The notes under the pieces were generated by a model. That model was given only the letters and a program-made list of their open reading frames with translations, was not told where the DNA came from and did not search any database. From contig NZ_JBDKWZ010000007.1 in NCBI RefSeq assembly GCF_039710355.1, forward strand, positions 347,479 through 411,478: a stretch of 64,000 nt of DNA. Reading direction: 5' to 3'. This document shows positions 8,336-17,327 of the stretch, piece after piece. The position numbers and the translations under genes were made by a program. The stretch is from Rapidithrix thailandica (lineage in GTDB: Bacteria > Bacteroidota > Bacteroidia > Cytophagales > Flammeovirgaceae). Position 1 is the first letter of the stretch, and every line of letters starts with the position of its first letter.

Positions 8336-8623
8336 CTAAAATTCATCGGGCCAATCTTCTAGGTTTTTCGCTTCAATCACAGCTTTTATTGCTTCTTTGG
8401 ACATCGCCTTACCTTTGATGTCAAACTCCCGTTTTACATATTGAACCAAACTCATAAAAGTAGTTTCATTCAGATGATTGTTTGCTGATTTTTCCAAATA
8501 CTCATTCATTTTCTGAATGATCACGCTAATTTCAGTTCTGGTAAGCAATAGCTTATACTTTTCAGGTAACTTTGCAAAAGTAGCAAGTACATCGTTTTGT
8601 GTCATATTTTCATCCAAGTGCAT
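8336..8623 (-). CDS. Hypothetical protein, 95 residues
   Basis: This is a small soluble protein that is mostly helical by composition, with alternating charged and hydrophobic residues. It ends in an acidic stretch (LEDWPDEF). There is no signal peptide, membrane segment, Cys motif or recognised domain. It is supported as a real gene by its ATG start, Bacteroidota-like composition and a strong terminator immediately downstream. It lies between the rhomboid gene and clpC on the same strand, but terminators separate the three, so co-function is not implied. The family is not recognised. Confidence 0.7.
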   Translation of the reverse strand: MHLDENMTQNDVLATFAKLPEKYKLLLTRTEISVIIQKMNEYLEKSANNHLNETTFMSLVQYVKREFDIKGKAMSKEAIKAVIEAKNLEDWPDEF

Positions 8624-9050
8624 AGGATTTCTGTTTTATAGTAAAAATAGCTTGTTGGATACGCTTGTTAGCTAATAAAATAATACTTAAAATTACGTAT
8701 GTAATATATTTAGCAATACTCTCCACCATTACTCTATTAGAAAAGTAAAGTTAGCGCTAATTAGTTTTGCAAGGAGGTGAATAATTGTTAACAATCATTT
8801 TTTACATGTACCCTCTCGGATATATTCAAACACTACTCAAAGTAAATCATTTGGTTATTAGCATTTTAAGTAAAAAACACCTATTCTCTATCAGTATATT
8901 TTTCTATAATAGAATAGATATGAATCAGGGAGGAATAGGGAAATAATAAAAAAAGATAGGAAACTAAAGCAGAGCTTCACTGATGGGATACTTCTTTTGA
9001 ATTTGTAGGCAGAAGGGATAGACTATTGTAGCCAGGAATATTGAAAGCTA
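8624..9050. other. Intergenic stretch, no gene supported
   Basis: AT-rich sequence between the small gene and clpC. It contains a Shine-Dalgarno-like AAGGAGGTGA at 8771 followed by a 53-codon TTG-started frame, judged to be chance. No RNA gene or strong promoter is seen. Confidence 0.5.
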
Positions 9051-9081
9051 AAATAAAAAGGGGGTTTTTAAAGCCCCCTTT
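9051..9081 (-). terminator. Terminator of clpC
   Basis: The stem AAGGGGG / CCCCCTT lies directly after the clpC stop codon on the minus strand, followed on that strand by TTTTTATTTT. Confidence 0.85.
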
Positions 9082-9088
9082 CTTTCGT

Positions 9089-11623
9089 TTAATTTTCATC
9101 CTTCATCTTTGTTGCCGCCGAGGATTTTTTTTTGATCTTCAACTCCAGCTCATCCGATTTCCCATCGTGATTGGCTTCTATGATATCACCTTCGTTAATA
9201 TCATTTTTCAATAATTCTTCAGCTACGGGGTCTTCCAGGTACTTCTGAATGGCCCGGTTCAATGGACGTGCACCATATTGCGGATCGTACCCTTTCTCCG
9301 ACAGAAAATCTTTGGCTTTTTCGGTCAGTTCCAGTTCATACCCCAGGGCTCTCACTCTAGAGTATAATTTTTCAAGAGAAAGATCAATGATTTTATGAAT
9401 ATGTTCTCTTTCCAGAGAATTGAATACAATTACATCATCCAATCTATTCAAGAACTCGGGAGAGAAAGCTTTCTTCAAGGCATTTTGAATAGTACCTTTC
9501 ATAATTTCGTCCTGAGTTTGAGCTTTGGAGCTGGTGGCAAATCCTATACCCGCACCAAAATCTTTCAGATCTCTTACCCCAATGTTGGATGTCATGATGA
9601 TGATAGTGTTTCTGAAATCCACTCTTCTACCCAAGCCGTCTGTCAAGATTCCATCATCCAGCACTTGTAATAAAAGGTTGAAAACATCCGGATGCGCTTT
9701 TTCGATTTCATCCAACAATACCACACTATAAGGTTTTCTTCTGATTTTTTCGGTCAGTTGTCCACCTTCTTCATACCCTACATACCCCGGAGGCGCTCCT
9801 ACCAAGCGAGAGACAGAGAATTTTTCCATGTACTCACTCATATCGATTCTCACCAGTGCATCTTCTTTGTCAAACAGATAAGTGGCCAATACTTTGGCTA
9901 ATTCCGTTTTACCGACTCCCGTAGGGCCTAAAAAGATAAAGGAACCGATTGGTTTTTTGGGATCTTTCAATCCTACACGGGTTCTTTGAATCGCTTTAAC
10001 CAGTTTGACAATAGCTTCATTTTGCCCAATGACATTCTTTTGTAATTCACCGGACATACCCAATAACTTCTTACTTTCATTCTGAGCTACTCTACTGGTA
10101 GGGATTCCGGTCATCATGGCAATGACTTCCGCCACACTTTCTTCACTGACCGGATATATTTTTTCGTTAGTTTCTCTTTCCCAGCGAAGCTTTGCCTGTT
10201 CTAATTGCTCCAAGAGTTTTTTCTCTTTGTCACGTAGTTGGGCAGCTTCCTCGTATTTTTGGCTTTTGACAACCCTGTTTTTTTCCTTCTTGATATTTTC
10301 AATCTGTTCTTCCAGTTTGACGATATCATCCGGCACATGGATATTGTTAATATGAACTCTGGCTCCTGCCTCATCCAATACATCAATTGCCTTATCCGGT
10401 AAGAAACGGTCACTAATATAGCGATCTGATAACTTCACACAGGCATCAATGGCTTCATCGGTATAGTTTACCCGGTGGTGATCTTCGTACCGGCTTTTGA
10501 TATTGTTCAGAATTTCTACCGTTTCTTCAGGAGTGGTAGCATCTACCATTACCATTTGAAACCTTCTGGCCAATGCCCCGTCTTTTTCAATATATTGACG
10601 GTATTCATCCAGAGTGGTAGCACCAATACATTGTATATCTCCCCGGGCTAACGCAGGTTTAAACATGTTAGAGGCGTCCAAGGATCCGGAAGCTCCTCCG
10701 GCACCAACTATGGTGTGGATCTCGTCGATAAACAAGATGACTTCCGGTGCTTTTTCCAACTCGTTCATTACGGCCTTCATCCGCTCTTCAAACTGACCTC
10801 TGTATTTAGTACCTGCAACCAAGGAAGCCAAATCCAAGGTTACAACCCGTTTGCCAAACAACACGCGGGATACTTTCTTTTGTACGATTCGAAGTGCCAA
10901 TCCTTCTGCGATGGCAGTTTTACCTACGCCCGGCTCTCCGATCAAGATCGGGTTGTTCTTCTTTCTACGGCTAAGGATTTGAGCGACCCGTTCAATTTCA
11001 CGCTCTCTTCCCACGATGGGATCGAGCTTGTCTTCTTCAGCATATTTGGTAAGGTCTCTACCGAAATTATCCAAAACCGGAGTTTTTGATTTTTCGCTGC
11101 CTTTTGACTCACGTGATCCCCCACCAAAGATACGGGATGGCTCATCATCACCTTCGTCCGTATCTGAAGAAGCAGAAATCGGATTATCGGTATGGTATTC
11201 CAAAAGCTCTTTGATGACTTCATAGGTCACTTCAAATTTGTGTAAAATTTGCGTAGCCAGGTTGTCTTCATCCCGGAGGATAGAAAGCAACAAGTGCTCA
11301 GTACCTATGAGTTGAGCTTTAAAAATTTTCGCTTCCAGATAAGTTATTTTTAAAACTTTTTCTGATTGCCGGGTAAGAGGAATATTAGCAAGATTCTTAA
11401 CATTATGACTGGCAGTCCCTTTGGTTGCTTGCTCTATAGTTTCTCTAAGTTCATCGAGTTCGATTCCCAGTTTTTTCAGTAAAGCAACAGCAATTCCCTC
11501 CCCTTCCCGGATCATTCCCAATAGTAAATGTTCCGTTCCAATGTAGTCATGCCCTAACCTCAGAGCCTCCTCTCTGCTAAGTGATATTACCTCTTTTACC
11601 CTATTCGAGAATTTTGCTTCCAT
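9089..11623 (-). CDS. clpC: ATP-dependent Clp protease ATP-binding subunit ClpC
   Basis: This is a Hsp100 unfoldase that feeds proteins to ClpP and acts in stress proteolysis. The 844 residues show the full ClpC layout: the N-domain with two Clp repeats (about 1-145), AAA+ module 1 with Walker A GEPGVGKT near residue 229 and Walker B VILFIDEIHT, a UVR-type coiled segment near residues 450-485, AAA+ module 2 with Walker A GPTGVGKT near residue 563, and the C-terminal D2-small domain. It has a family-typical acidic linker after the N-domain. Neither clpP nor mcsA/mcsB/ctsR is nearby. A weak promoter-like TAACTTTA lies 35-42 bases upstream on its strand. Confidence 0.97.
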   Translation of the reverse strand: MEAKFSNRVKEVISLSREEALRLGHDYIGTEHLLLGMIREGEGIAVALLKKLGIELDELRETIEQATKGTASHNVKNLANIPLTRQSEKVLKITYLEAKIFKAQLIGTEHLLLSILRDEDNLATQILHKFEVTYEVIKELLEYHTDNPISASSDTDEGDDEPSRIFGGGSRESKGSEKSKTPVLDNFGRDLTKYAEEDKLDPIVGREREIERVAQILSRRKKNNPILIGEPGVGKTAIAEGLALRIVQKKVSRVLFGKRVVTLDLASLVAGTKYRGQFEERMKAVMNELEKAPEVILFIDEIHTIVGAGGASGSLDASNMFKPALARGDIQCIGATTLDEYRQYIEKDGALARRFQMVMVDATTPEETVEILNNIKSRYEDHHRVNYTDEAIDACVKLSDRYISDRFLPDKAIDVLDEAGARVHINNIHVPDDIVKLEEQIENIKKEKNRVVKSQKYEEAAQLRDKEKKLLEQLEQAKLRWERETNEKIYPVSEESVAEVIAMMTGIPTSRVAQNESKKLLGMSGELQKNVIGQNEAIVKLVKAIQRTRVGLKDPKKPIGSFIFLGPTGVGKTELAKVLATYLFDKEDALVRIDMSEYMEKFSVSRLVGAPPGYVGYEEGGQLTEKIRRKPYSVVLLDEIEKAHPDVFNLLLQVLDDGILTDGLGRRVDFRNTIIIMTSNIGVRDLKDFGAGIGFATSSKAQTQDEIMKGTIQNALKKAFSPEFLNRLDDVIVFNSLEREHIHKIIDLSLEKLYSRVRALGYELELTEKAKDFLSEKGYDPQYGARPLNRAIQKYLEDPVAEELLKNDINEGDIIEANHDGKSDELELKIKKKSSAATKMKDEN

Positions 11624-11747
11624 AAGCTATGGGAGATTGAATATTTAATTTTACATCTAAAGTTACACCAATGGCTCGAAAAATAAAAGGAATGCAAAAA
11701 TTATCGCGCATATATCCTCAGCTAGCTTTTCGGCCGTTTCCGGTTTT

Positions 11748-12377
11748 TCACAAATATTTCAGAGTTGTGTTTTTTAAGATATTTCTCGCATTCGGCCCTT
11801 CACAAAATACCACATCCAAAATGCTAAGGTTCTTGACAAAACTCTGATGGAATACTTGTATATATTCCTCTGCACGAACAATACCACATTCCCTTTTAGG
11901 GTGCAATTGCCCCCTTAAATCCAACACATCGTCTGTATATTCCTGATGATAGCTGTCAGTTTGGCTCAGCTTAGTAGGGATACCCAAAGCTTTCAGACAT
12001 CCTGTCAGAAGGTCCAGATTGAGCTCATACACAAATTGGTGGTCTTGATAAATCACTTCCCGAAATATATCGGCATATATTTCAAAGTAAGGCGCCTTGG
12101 CATAAGCCGTGGTAAGAGCCCTCCAATGTTGGTTTTGCCACTTTTGCTTATCGTCAATTTCAATTTCCCGGTAAGGCAGGCCTTTGTTAGCTTTCAATAC
12201 CGGTACTGTCAGTCGCTCCACCCTATTTGCGGTCAATATGTAACAGCGATTTCGATAGCTTTGTTTCTGAAAATTATCATTTGCTTCAATTTGTATCTTG
12301 TCTGTGTATAAAAAGGGGACAAAATATTCCACACAAGGCAGATAGTGCAAATCGATAATAATAGTTTTATACTTCAT
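11748..12377 (-). CDS. WbqC-family protein
   Basis: The 209-residue protein matches the WbqC family. The signature regions are DLHYLPCVEYF at the N-terminus, FQKQSYRNRCYILTANRVERLTVPVLK near residues 37-62, and WQNQHWRALTTAYAKAPYF near residue 84. WbqC members are often found in O-antigen or surface-glycan gene clusters, but their biochemical role is not settled. It is cytoplasmic by sequence, with no signal or membrane helices. It lies between trmB and clpC on the same strand, 54 bases after trmB, and may be co-transcribed with trmB. No glycan genes are adjacent. Confidence 0.85.
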   Translation of the reverse strand: MKYKTIIIDLHYLPCVEYFVPFLYTDKIQIEANDNFQKQSYRNRCYILTANRVERLTVPVLKANKGLPYREIEIDDKQKWQNQHWRALTTAYAKAPYFEIYADIFREVIYQDHQFVYELNLDLLTGCLKALGIPTKLSQTDSYHQEYTDDVLDLRGQLHPKRECGIVRAEEYIQVFHQSFVKNLSILDVVFCEGPNARNILKNTTLKYL

Positions 12378-12431
12378 TCTTTAGAAAACCAAATAAAAAT
12401 ATTCAACCAGGCCCACTTTAGCTATCATTGA

Positions 12432-13178
12432 TCAGCACTCCATTTCTCTTGATAATTTCCCTTCAAAAGGCGAATACATTTCCACAAAGGACTTATCGAG
12501 TAAGTGGTCCGCCGAAAAACCTTCTTTGTATTTGAATTTTAAATAATTGATTGTCAATCCTTGGGCACTGAACTTTCGCTCATAACGGGTAGTGATGCCA
12601 TAGTGTTCTTCCAAAAAGGGAGAATTGTATAAATCACGGGTAAGCGCTTCTAACGTTAATTCCAAGGTCTCTAAAGTTTCAACGCTATATTCAAACAACT
12701 GTTTGTTATCCGTTTTGAAATTTACCCATCCTCCCGGTTTGAGTATCTCATGATAGATCTTCAAAAAACGCGGATGGGTAAGCCGCCTCTTTGCATCGCC
12801 TTTTTTAGGACGAGGGTCCGGAAATACAATCCAAATTTCAGCGACCTCATGTTTTTCAAAAAAGTAATTCAAATGTTGAATTTGGCAGCGTAAAAAAGCC
12901 ACATTGTCCAATTGCTTTTCCAATGCCACATTACTGCCATACCACAAGCGGTCTCCTTTCAAGTCGATCCCAATAAAATTCTTATCGGGAAACTTTTCAG
13001 CCAAGCCGGTAGAGTATTCTCCCCGGCCACAGGCTAGCTCCAGTACGATCTCATTGGAATTTTTAAAAATCAATTCATTCCAATTCCCCTTTAAGTTCTG
13101 GTACAATGGTTTACCCGGCTCTAAAATATTTTTGCGCTCCTCATTCTGCGCAAATTTCTTTAATTTCCTTCTTGACAT
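12432..13178 (-). CDS. trmB: tRNA (guanine-N7-)-methyltransferase TrmB
   Basis: TrmB uses S-adenosylmethionine to methylate guanine 46 in the variable loop of tRNAs. The 248-residue protein has the SAM-binding motif I LELACGRGEYSTGLA near residue 46, motif GIDLKGDRLWYG, and the family hallmark VFPDPRPKKGDAKRRLT near residue 119, which provides RNA-binding and catalytic residues. The N-terminus is Lys/Arg-rich, and there is a modest C-terminal extension. It is the first gene of a possible two-gene unit with the WbqC gene. Confidence 0.95.
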   Translation of the reverse strand: MSRRKLKKFAQNEERKNILEPGKPLYQNLKGNWNELIFKNSNEIVLELACGRGEYSTGLAEKFPDKNFIGIDLKGDRLWYGSNVALEKQLDNVAFLRCQIQHLNYFFEKHEVAEIWIVFPDPRPKKGDAKRRLTHPRFLKIYHEILKPGGWVNFKTDNKQLFEYSVETLETLELTLEALTRDLYNSPFLEEHYGITTRYERKFSAQGLTINYLKFKYKEGFSADHLLDKSFVEMYSPFEGKLSREMEC

Positions 13179-13477
13179 CTTTTCAAGATTTTATCAACAC
13201 CACAGGTTACCCTTCTCATAGCACAACCCTATGAGCATTATATTTCCCTGATTGGCTTTTTGAAATTCGTTGGTTAATACAGAAAATTGCAGTTCAAAAT
13301 CGAAAAATTATAAGAAAGCAAATTTATCCATTTTTTTACTAAATCTGTCGAAGAGGCTTAAATCTTTGATTTTCAAATAGTAGCCATTTACCACAACGAA
13401 ACAGGCCCTCTTGTCCGAGAATTATGTTATTCCTATGTACGGGAGGGGGATATAGTGAGAAACATTTAAAAGGATAT
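13179..13477. other. Intergenic stretch between trmB and the GroES-like gene
   Basis: AT-rich divergent promoter region of about 300 bases. No gene or RNA is recognised. The -7 motif for the plus-strand gene is listed separately. Confidence 0.5.
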
Positions 13478-13485
13478 TAACTTTG
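13478..13485 (+). promoter_or_regulatory. Candidate -7 promoter motif of the GroES-like gene
   Basis: TAACTTTG matches TAnnTTTG and is followed by CC, as is common for this promoter class. It lies 63 bases before the ATG at 13549. Confidence 0.5.
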
Positions 13486-13548
13486 CCGAATGCTCTCGAT
13501 AGCACCCATAGTAAACCGAAACTACTAATTTAATATGTATAAAACAGA

Positions 13549-13932
13549 ATGGCTGTGACAACAGGAAATAAACTTAAAAACTTAATTGTAGTCGGAGACC
13601 GCATCCTGATCAAACCCAAATCTCCGGAAGAGAAGACGAAGAGCGGTTTGTTTTTACCTCCAGGTGTACAAGAAAAAGAAAAGATCCAATCGGGCTATGT
13701 GATGAAGGTAGGTCCGGGTTACCCGCTTCCTATGCCTTCTGACGACTATGAAGAGCCTTGGAAAGAAGTAGATGAAAAAGTTAAATATATCCCGTTACAA
13801 GCCCGAGAGGGGGATTTGGCCATCTTCTTACAAAAAGGTGCTTACGAAGTCGTTTATGAGGAAGAAAAATATTTTATTGTCCCCCAACAATCCATTTTAT
13901 TATTGGAAAGGGACGAATCACTCTTCACGTAA
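13549..13932 (+). CDS. Divergent GroES-like (Cpn10-fold) protein
   Basis: The 127-residue protein has a Cpn10 fold but differs from the groES at 5500. It retains VVGDRILIKPKSPEEKTKSG and a mobile-loop-like segment with LFLP in place of IIIP. In the middle it has a longer acidic insertion, rich in Pro/Asp/Glu (about residues 60-85), and it has a C-terminal extension ending LLLERDESLFT. There is no GroEL next to it. It may be an alternative co-chaperonin or a Cpn10-like protein with another job. It has its own promoter motif and terminator, so it is monocistronic. Confidence 0.85.
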   Translation: MAVTTGNKLKNLIVVGDRILIKPKSPEEKTKSGLFLPPGVQEKEKIQSGYVMKVGPGYPLPMPSDDYEEPWKEVDEKVKYIPLQAREGDLAIFLQKGAYEVVYEEEKYFIVPQQSILLLERDESLFT

Positions 13933-13942
13933 TTGCTATTTC

Positions 13943-13968
13943 AAAAGGTCGCTCAGTTGCGGCCTTTT
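13943..13968. terminator. Hairpin terminator between convergent genes
   Basis: AAAAGGTCGC / GCGGCCTTTT with a 6-base loop and one non-Watson-Crick pair. It ends at the stop codon of the minus-strand lipoprotein gene. Confidence 0.6.
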
Positions 13969-14962
13969 ACATGCCTGTTTGTTCTTCCGCACGTTTTCTC
14001 AAATCATCCAAAGAGTAGTATTCGTATTCGGTCTCTAACAAAGGAATGTAAACTTGCTGATGCACCCAATGTTTTGTTGTACGAATACGTCCTCTCTCAT
14101 CGTACTCCACAAAAATTTTCATATAAGGCTTTCCGTCTTTCCGGACGACTTCTTCTATAATCCGGTCATTTTGATAGTTTAATTCAATCGCAAATCTTTT
14201 GGAACGCAAGGCTTCCTGCAAGTACAGTTTCGCTATATTTCCCTCTGAATTATAATGGAAGCGGCAAACCCACTCCTCACCCAAGGTTGAAATTAGTTTC
14301 CGTTTTTTGATTCGTCCGGATTTATCCGTTTTATACTTCCAGGGTTTCTCATCCTTCAATAAGAAAAACAGTGAAAACGGCCTGATATAATTGGAATAGT
14401 AGTGGGCATACCTTCGCAGGTGGTATTCGGATTGTCGAAACTGCCCCCAATAGTCAAAGCTAATTTCCGCTATAAGGTTACCGGGTTGTTTTATAATGGA
14501 AGTATCCAAATAAATTTTCTGATTTTGAGGAATGCGGGTCAAATGCTCCAGGTTTTCAATGTATTTGACCCCTACACCGGTTAAGGCAGTTACCGGGAGC
14601 ACTTCGTTTTCTTGCTCTCCATTTAGTAATTGACGGATCCACGAGTTATTTTCCGTTACTTTGGTTTGGGGGGTAATGTAGATTACGGCATCATACCCTA
14701 TCTGCTGCGCTTTGGCTTTTACCTTACTTAACAAATCATCGTACTCTTCTTTTTTACTACCCCTTACTTCCAAATAAGCAATTTTTATAAACGGCTTGTT
14801 TTGGGGAAATTCGTTTCCGAAAAACAATTGCACCTCTTCTTCCTTTTCATCAGGTAAAGGAATATCATTAATACTTCCCTGAAAAGAAGAGTAATTTTTA
14901 TAACAAGACGATAATACGGTTAATAACAGAATGCCGAATGCCTTCAGGTGAACGGTGTTCAT
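13967..14962 (-). CDS. Hypothetical lipoprotein, 331 residues
   Basis: The N-terminus is a signal peptide with lipobox LLSSC near residue 20, so the mature protein is lipid-anchored in the envelope. Residues about 55-130 contain a segment like heavy-metal-binding or YbjQ-like folds (IAYLEVRGSKKEEYDDLLSK...), though this is uncertain. The C-terminal half is rich in Tyr and charged residues and has two short repeats of a form like RKLISTLGEEWVCRFHYN and GKPYMKIFVEYDERGRIR, reminiscent of MORN- or RHS-like beta-hairpin text found in many Bacteroidota lipoproteins. No enzyme motif is evident. It is convergent with the GroES-like gene. Function unknown. Confidence 0.75.
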   Translation of the reverse strand: MNTVHLKAFGILLLTVLSSCYKNYSSFQGSINDIPLPDEKEEEVQLFFGNEFPQNKPFIKIAYLEVRGSKKEEYDDLLSKVKAKAQQIGYDAVIYITPQTKVTENNSWIRQLLNGEQENEVLPVTALTGVGVKYIENLEHLTRIPQNQKIYLDTSIIKQPGNLIAEISFDYWGQFRQSEYHLRRYAHYYSNYIRPFSLFFLLKDEKPWKYKTDKSGRIKKRKLISTLGEEWVCRFHYNSEGNIAKLYLQEALRSKRFAIELNYQNDRIIEEVVRKDGKPYMKIFVEYDERGRIRTTKHWVHQQVYIPLLETEYEYYSLDDLRKRAEEQTGM

Positions 14963-15079
14963 AAAAACGATTGGTTTAAGTTGGCAAGTAATTTATCAAA
15001 ATCCTGATAAAACGCTAAAAGTAGAAGCAGGAAAGAATTGCAGATTTACACTCTCTACCTAGCTTCGATAAGATTGTTG

Positions 15080-15087
15080 TATTTTTG
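15080..15087 (+). promoter_or_regulatory. Candidate -7 promoter motif of the pseudouridine synthase gene
   Basis: TATTTTTG matches TAnnTTTG. If real, transcription starts near 15092-15095, which favours the GTG at 15127 over the TTG at 15085 as the start codon. Confidence 0.4.
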
Positions 15088-15126
15088 GGACAATTTAATG
15101 CAATCATTGACAATAATTTTGCACTT

Positions 15127-15726
15127 GTGAGAGGAGATCTATTTAACTATTATATTATTTACAAGCCTTATGGCATGTTGACACAGTTTATGGATGAGCA
15201 AGGACGGCCTACATTGAAAGACCTAGGCCCGTTTCCAAAAGATGTGTACCCTGTGGGCAGGTTGGACTTAGACAGCGAAGGCTTGCTTATTTTGACCAAT
15301 GATGTACAGCTCAATCAGCGTTTGCTACATCCCAAGCACAAACACCAACGGGAATACTGGGCACAAGTAGAAGGAGCAATCCACCAAGAGGCGCTGAATC
15401 AATTAAAAAAGGGGCTTGAGATAAAAGTCAACAAAAAGACTTACAAAACACTGCCTGCTCAAGCCTTTGCGATGGAAGAGCCGGAAAATCTTCCTCCCCG
15501 TAATCCGCCTATCCGTTACCGGAAAACAGTCCCTACCTCATGGTTAAAGTTGCAATTGATGGAAGGGAAAAACAGGCAAGTGCGGAAAATGACAGCCAAA
15601 GCAGGCTTTCCTACCCTTCGCCTGATCCGTGCCCGGATAGAAAACCTTTCTCTTGGCAACTTACAACCGGGTGAGGTAAAAGAGCTGCCGCGGAATGCAA
15701 TTTATAAAGCATTATTTAAAAAGTAA
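15127..15726 (+). CDS. 23S rRNA pseudouridine synthase, RluE/RsuA-like
   Basis: This is an RsuA/RluB/E/F-class enzyme that isomerises a uridine in rRNA to pseudouridine. It has the start of the catalytic domain (YYIIYKPYGMLTQF), the catalytic motif GRLDLDSEGLLILTND with its Asp near residue 55 of the chosen start, and the C-terminal GKNRQVRKMTAKAGFPTLRLIR. It lacks the N-terminal S4 domain seen in RsuA, like RluE. The frame is open to a TTG at 15085. The GTG at 15127 is preferred because a promoter motif overlaps the TTG. It is convergent with folC and shares a terminator with it. Confidence 0.9.
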   Translation: MRGDLFNYYIIYKPYGMLTQFMDEQGRPTLKDLGPFPKDVYPVGRLDLDSEGLLILTNDVQLNQRLLHPKHKHQREYWAQVEGAIHQEALNQLKKGLEIKVNKKTYKTLPAQAFAMEEPENLPPRNPPIRYRKTVPTSWLKLQLMEGKNRQVRKMTAKAGFPTLRLIRARIENLSLGNLQPGEVKELPRNAIYKALFKK

Positions 15727-15747
15727 TTCTTTCTATTTCCGAAAGAG

Positions 15748-15796
15748 AAACCCCTTCAAAGAGAAGCGTCTCACTTCCAAAATCGAAGGGGTTTTA
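15748..15796. terminator. Bidirectional terminator between the pseudouridine synthase gene and folC
   Basis: An inverted repeat AAACCCCTTC / GAAGGGGTTT with a long loop; a T run follows on the plus strand, and the minus strand has TTTCTCTTTC past the stem. Confidence 0.7.
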
Positions 15797-15813
15797 ATGT
15801 ATTCAAAACTAAT

Positions 15814-17094
15814 CTATAAACCTTCAACCTCAGCGACTACGAAGGTACTTCCTCCGATAAAGATAAAATCACGGGGACTAGCCGCTGCTTTGGCCTTGTT
15901 GATGGCTTCCGCAACACTTTTGGCCAGTTCGCCTCGGAGTCCTATGTGCAAAGCTTTTTCATACAAAATTCCCGCATCCAAGCCTCTGGGAACTTGTGGC
16001 TTACAAAAATAATAACGGGCTTTTTGGGGCAAGAGCTGTAACAGTTTACCTACCTCTTTGTCTTTGACCATCCCCAATACTATATGCAATTGATCATAGG
16101 GATAGCGGGAAATTTGCTCCACCACAGTCGCCAGGCCCTCCTCATTGTGGCCGATATCACAAAAGATATACGGTGCTTCACCTAACTGTTGCCACCTGCC
16201 TTTGATCCCGGTTAGCTGTTGGGAGGATTCGATGCCTGTTTTAACAGCGCCTTCGGGGATCTTTAACCGCCCTTGAGTATTGAGTACCTCTATCATTTGT
16301 AAGACCCCGCAAATATTAAGGTGTTGATGTTTTCCCAAAAGAGATGGCATAAATTCCCTATTGGGTTGCTCTTTGTGCACAACGGTGATTTTACCCTTTT
16401 CCGATGGAACGACCTGCAATGCATCCGAGGCAAAACTCAAAGCGGCATTTACCTCCTCACTTTTTTGTTGAAATACCTGATCCACCCCGGCTTGCCTTTG
16501 GCTCACGACTACCGGAACTCCCGGTTTGATAATACCGGCCTTTTCAAAAGCGATTTTCTCCAGGGTATCGCCTAGCATGTCCACATGGTCAAAACTGATA
16601 TTGGTAATCAAACAGGCCAGGGGTTGAATGATGTTGGTAGAGTCAAACCTTCCTCCCAGTCCTACTTCGATCACTGCCACCTCAACCTTTTTCGATTGAA
16701 AATAGGCAAAGGCCAAAGCCACCGTAATTTCAAAAAACGAAGGTTGTATTTCCTCAATAATGTCCCGAAGTTCTTCAATGAAGTGAATCACAAACTCCTC
16801 TTCTATCTCTTGCCCGTCTACCTTTACTCTTTCCGTAAAGCTCCGCAAGTGAGGGGAAGTATACAGCCCGGTGGTATACCCAGCCGATTGCAGTATGGCT
16901 GCAAGCATATGCGAAGAACTTCCTTTGCCATTGGTGCCTGCAATATGGACCGACTGAAAAGCTTCTTGAGGATTGCCTAAACGTTCACAAAGAATTTGTA
17001 TATTCCCCAAGTCTTTTTTAAATGCCGTATTTCCTACCCGTTGATACATGGGCAGGCGCTCATACATATAATTGAGTGTTTCCTGGAAGTTCAA
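15814..17094 (-). CDS. folC: Bifunctional folylpolyglutamate synthase / dihydrofolate synthase
   Basis: FolC adds glutamate to dihydropteroate and to folates, an ATP-dependent Mur-ligase-type reaction in the cytoplasm. The 426-residue protein shows the ATP-binding P-loop AGTNGKGSSSHM near residue 53, followed by GLYTSPHLRSFTERV, the central GGRFDSTNII and ITNISFDHVDMLGDTLEKIAFEKAGI motifs, and the C-terminal ligase domain with CDIGHNEEGL. Lengths and motifs are complete. It follows tonB on the same strand, but a strong terminator separates them, so separate transcription is likely. Confidence 0.95.
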   Translation of the reverse strand: MNFQETLNYMYERLPMYQRVGNTAFKKDLGNIQILCERLGNPQEAFQSVHIAGTNGKGSSSHMLAAILQSAGYTTGLYTSPHLRSFTERVKVDGQEIEEEFVIHFIEELRDIIEEIQPSFFEITVALAFAYFQSKKVEVAVIEVGLGGRFDSTNIIQPLACLITNISFDHVDMLGDTLEKIAFEKAGIIKPGVPVVVSQRQAGVDQVFQQKSEEVNAALSFASDALQVVPSEKGKITVVHKEQPNREFMPSLLGKHQHLNICGVLQMIEVLNTQGRLKIPEGAVKTGIESSQQLTGIKGRWQQLGEAPYIFCDIGHNEEGLATVVEQISRYPYDQLHIVLGMVKDKEVGKLLQLLPQKARYYFCKPQVPRGLDAGILYEKALHIGLRGELAKSVAEAINKAKAAASPRDFIFIGGSTFVVAEVEGL

Positions 17095-17220
17095 GGTATT
17101 ACGTTTTATTTATAAAGTATCTAGCAACCAAACCCTATAGCTATAAGGTTTGAAAGGCAATATTACAAAGGAATGCTGATAGAAAGTATGCCTTTGTACA
17201 GGTTAATTTTCCCTTTTAGC

Positions 17221-17261
17221 TAAAAAGGAACGGACGATTGCGGTATGGCAATCGTCCGTTC
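17221..17261 (-). terminator. Terminator of the exbB-exbD-tonB genes
   Basis: A perfect 14-bp inverted repeat GAACGGACGATTGC / GCAATCGTCCGTTC with a 6-base loop, followed on the minus strand by TTTTTA. It lies about 65 bases past the tonB-like stop codon. Confidence 0.9.
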
Positions 17262-17327
17262 AATTCAGGTTCTTTATTAAGCAGTCCGCTAGGAAAATCT
17301 CCCTGCTTTTGGTTTTGACTCAATATA

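Noticed and set aside
8771..8946. Strong Shine-Dalgarno AAGGAGGTGA followed by a 53-codon TTG-started frame
   Set aside because: Bacteroidota seldom use Shine-Dalgarno signals, the start codon is TTG, the peptide is AT-biased (Ile/Phe/Leu/Asn-rich) and no terminator or promoter supports it. Likely chance.
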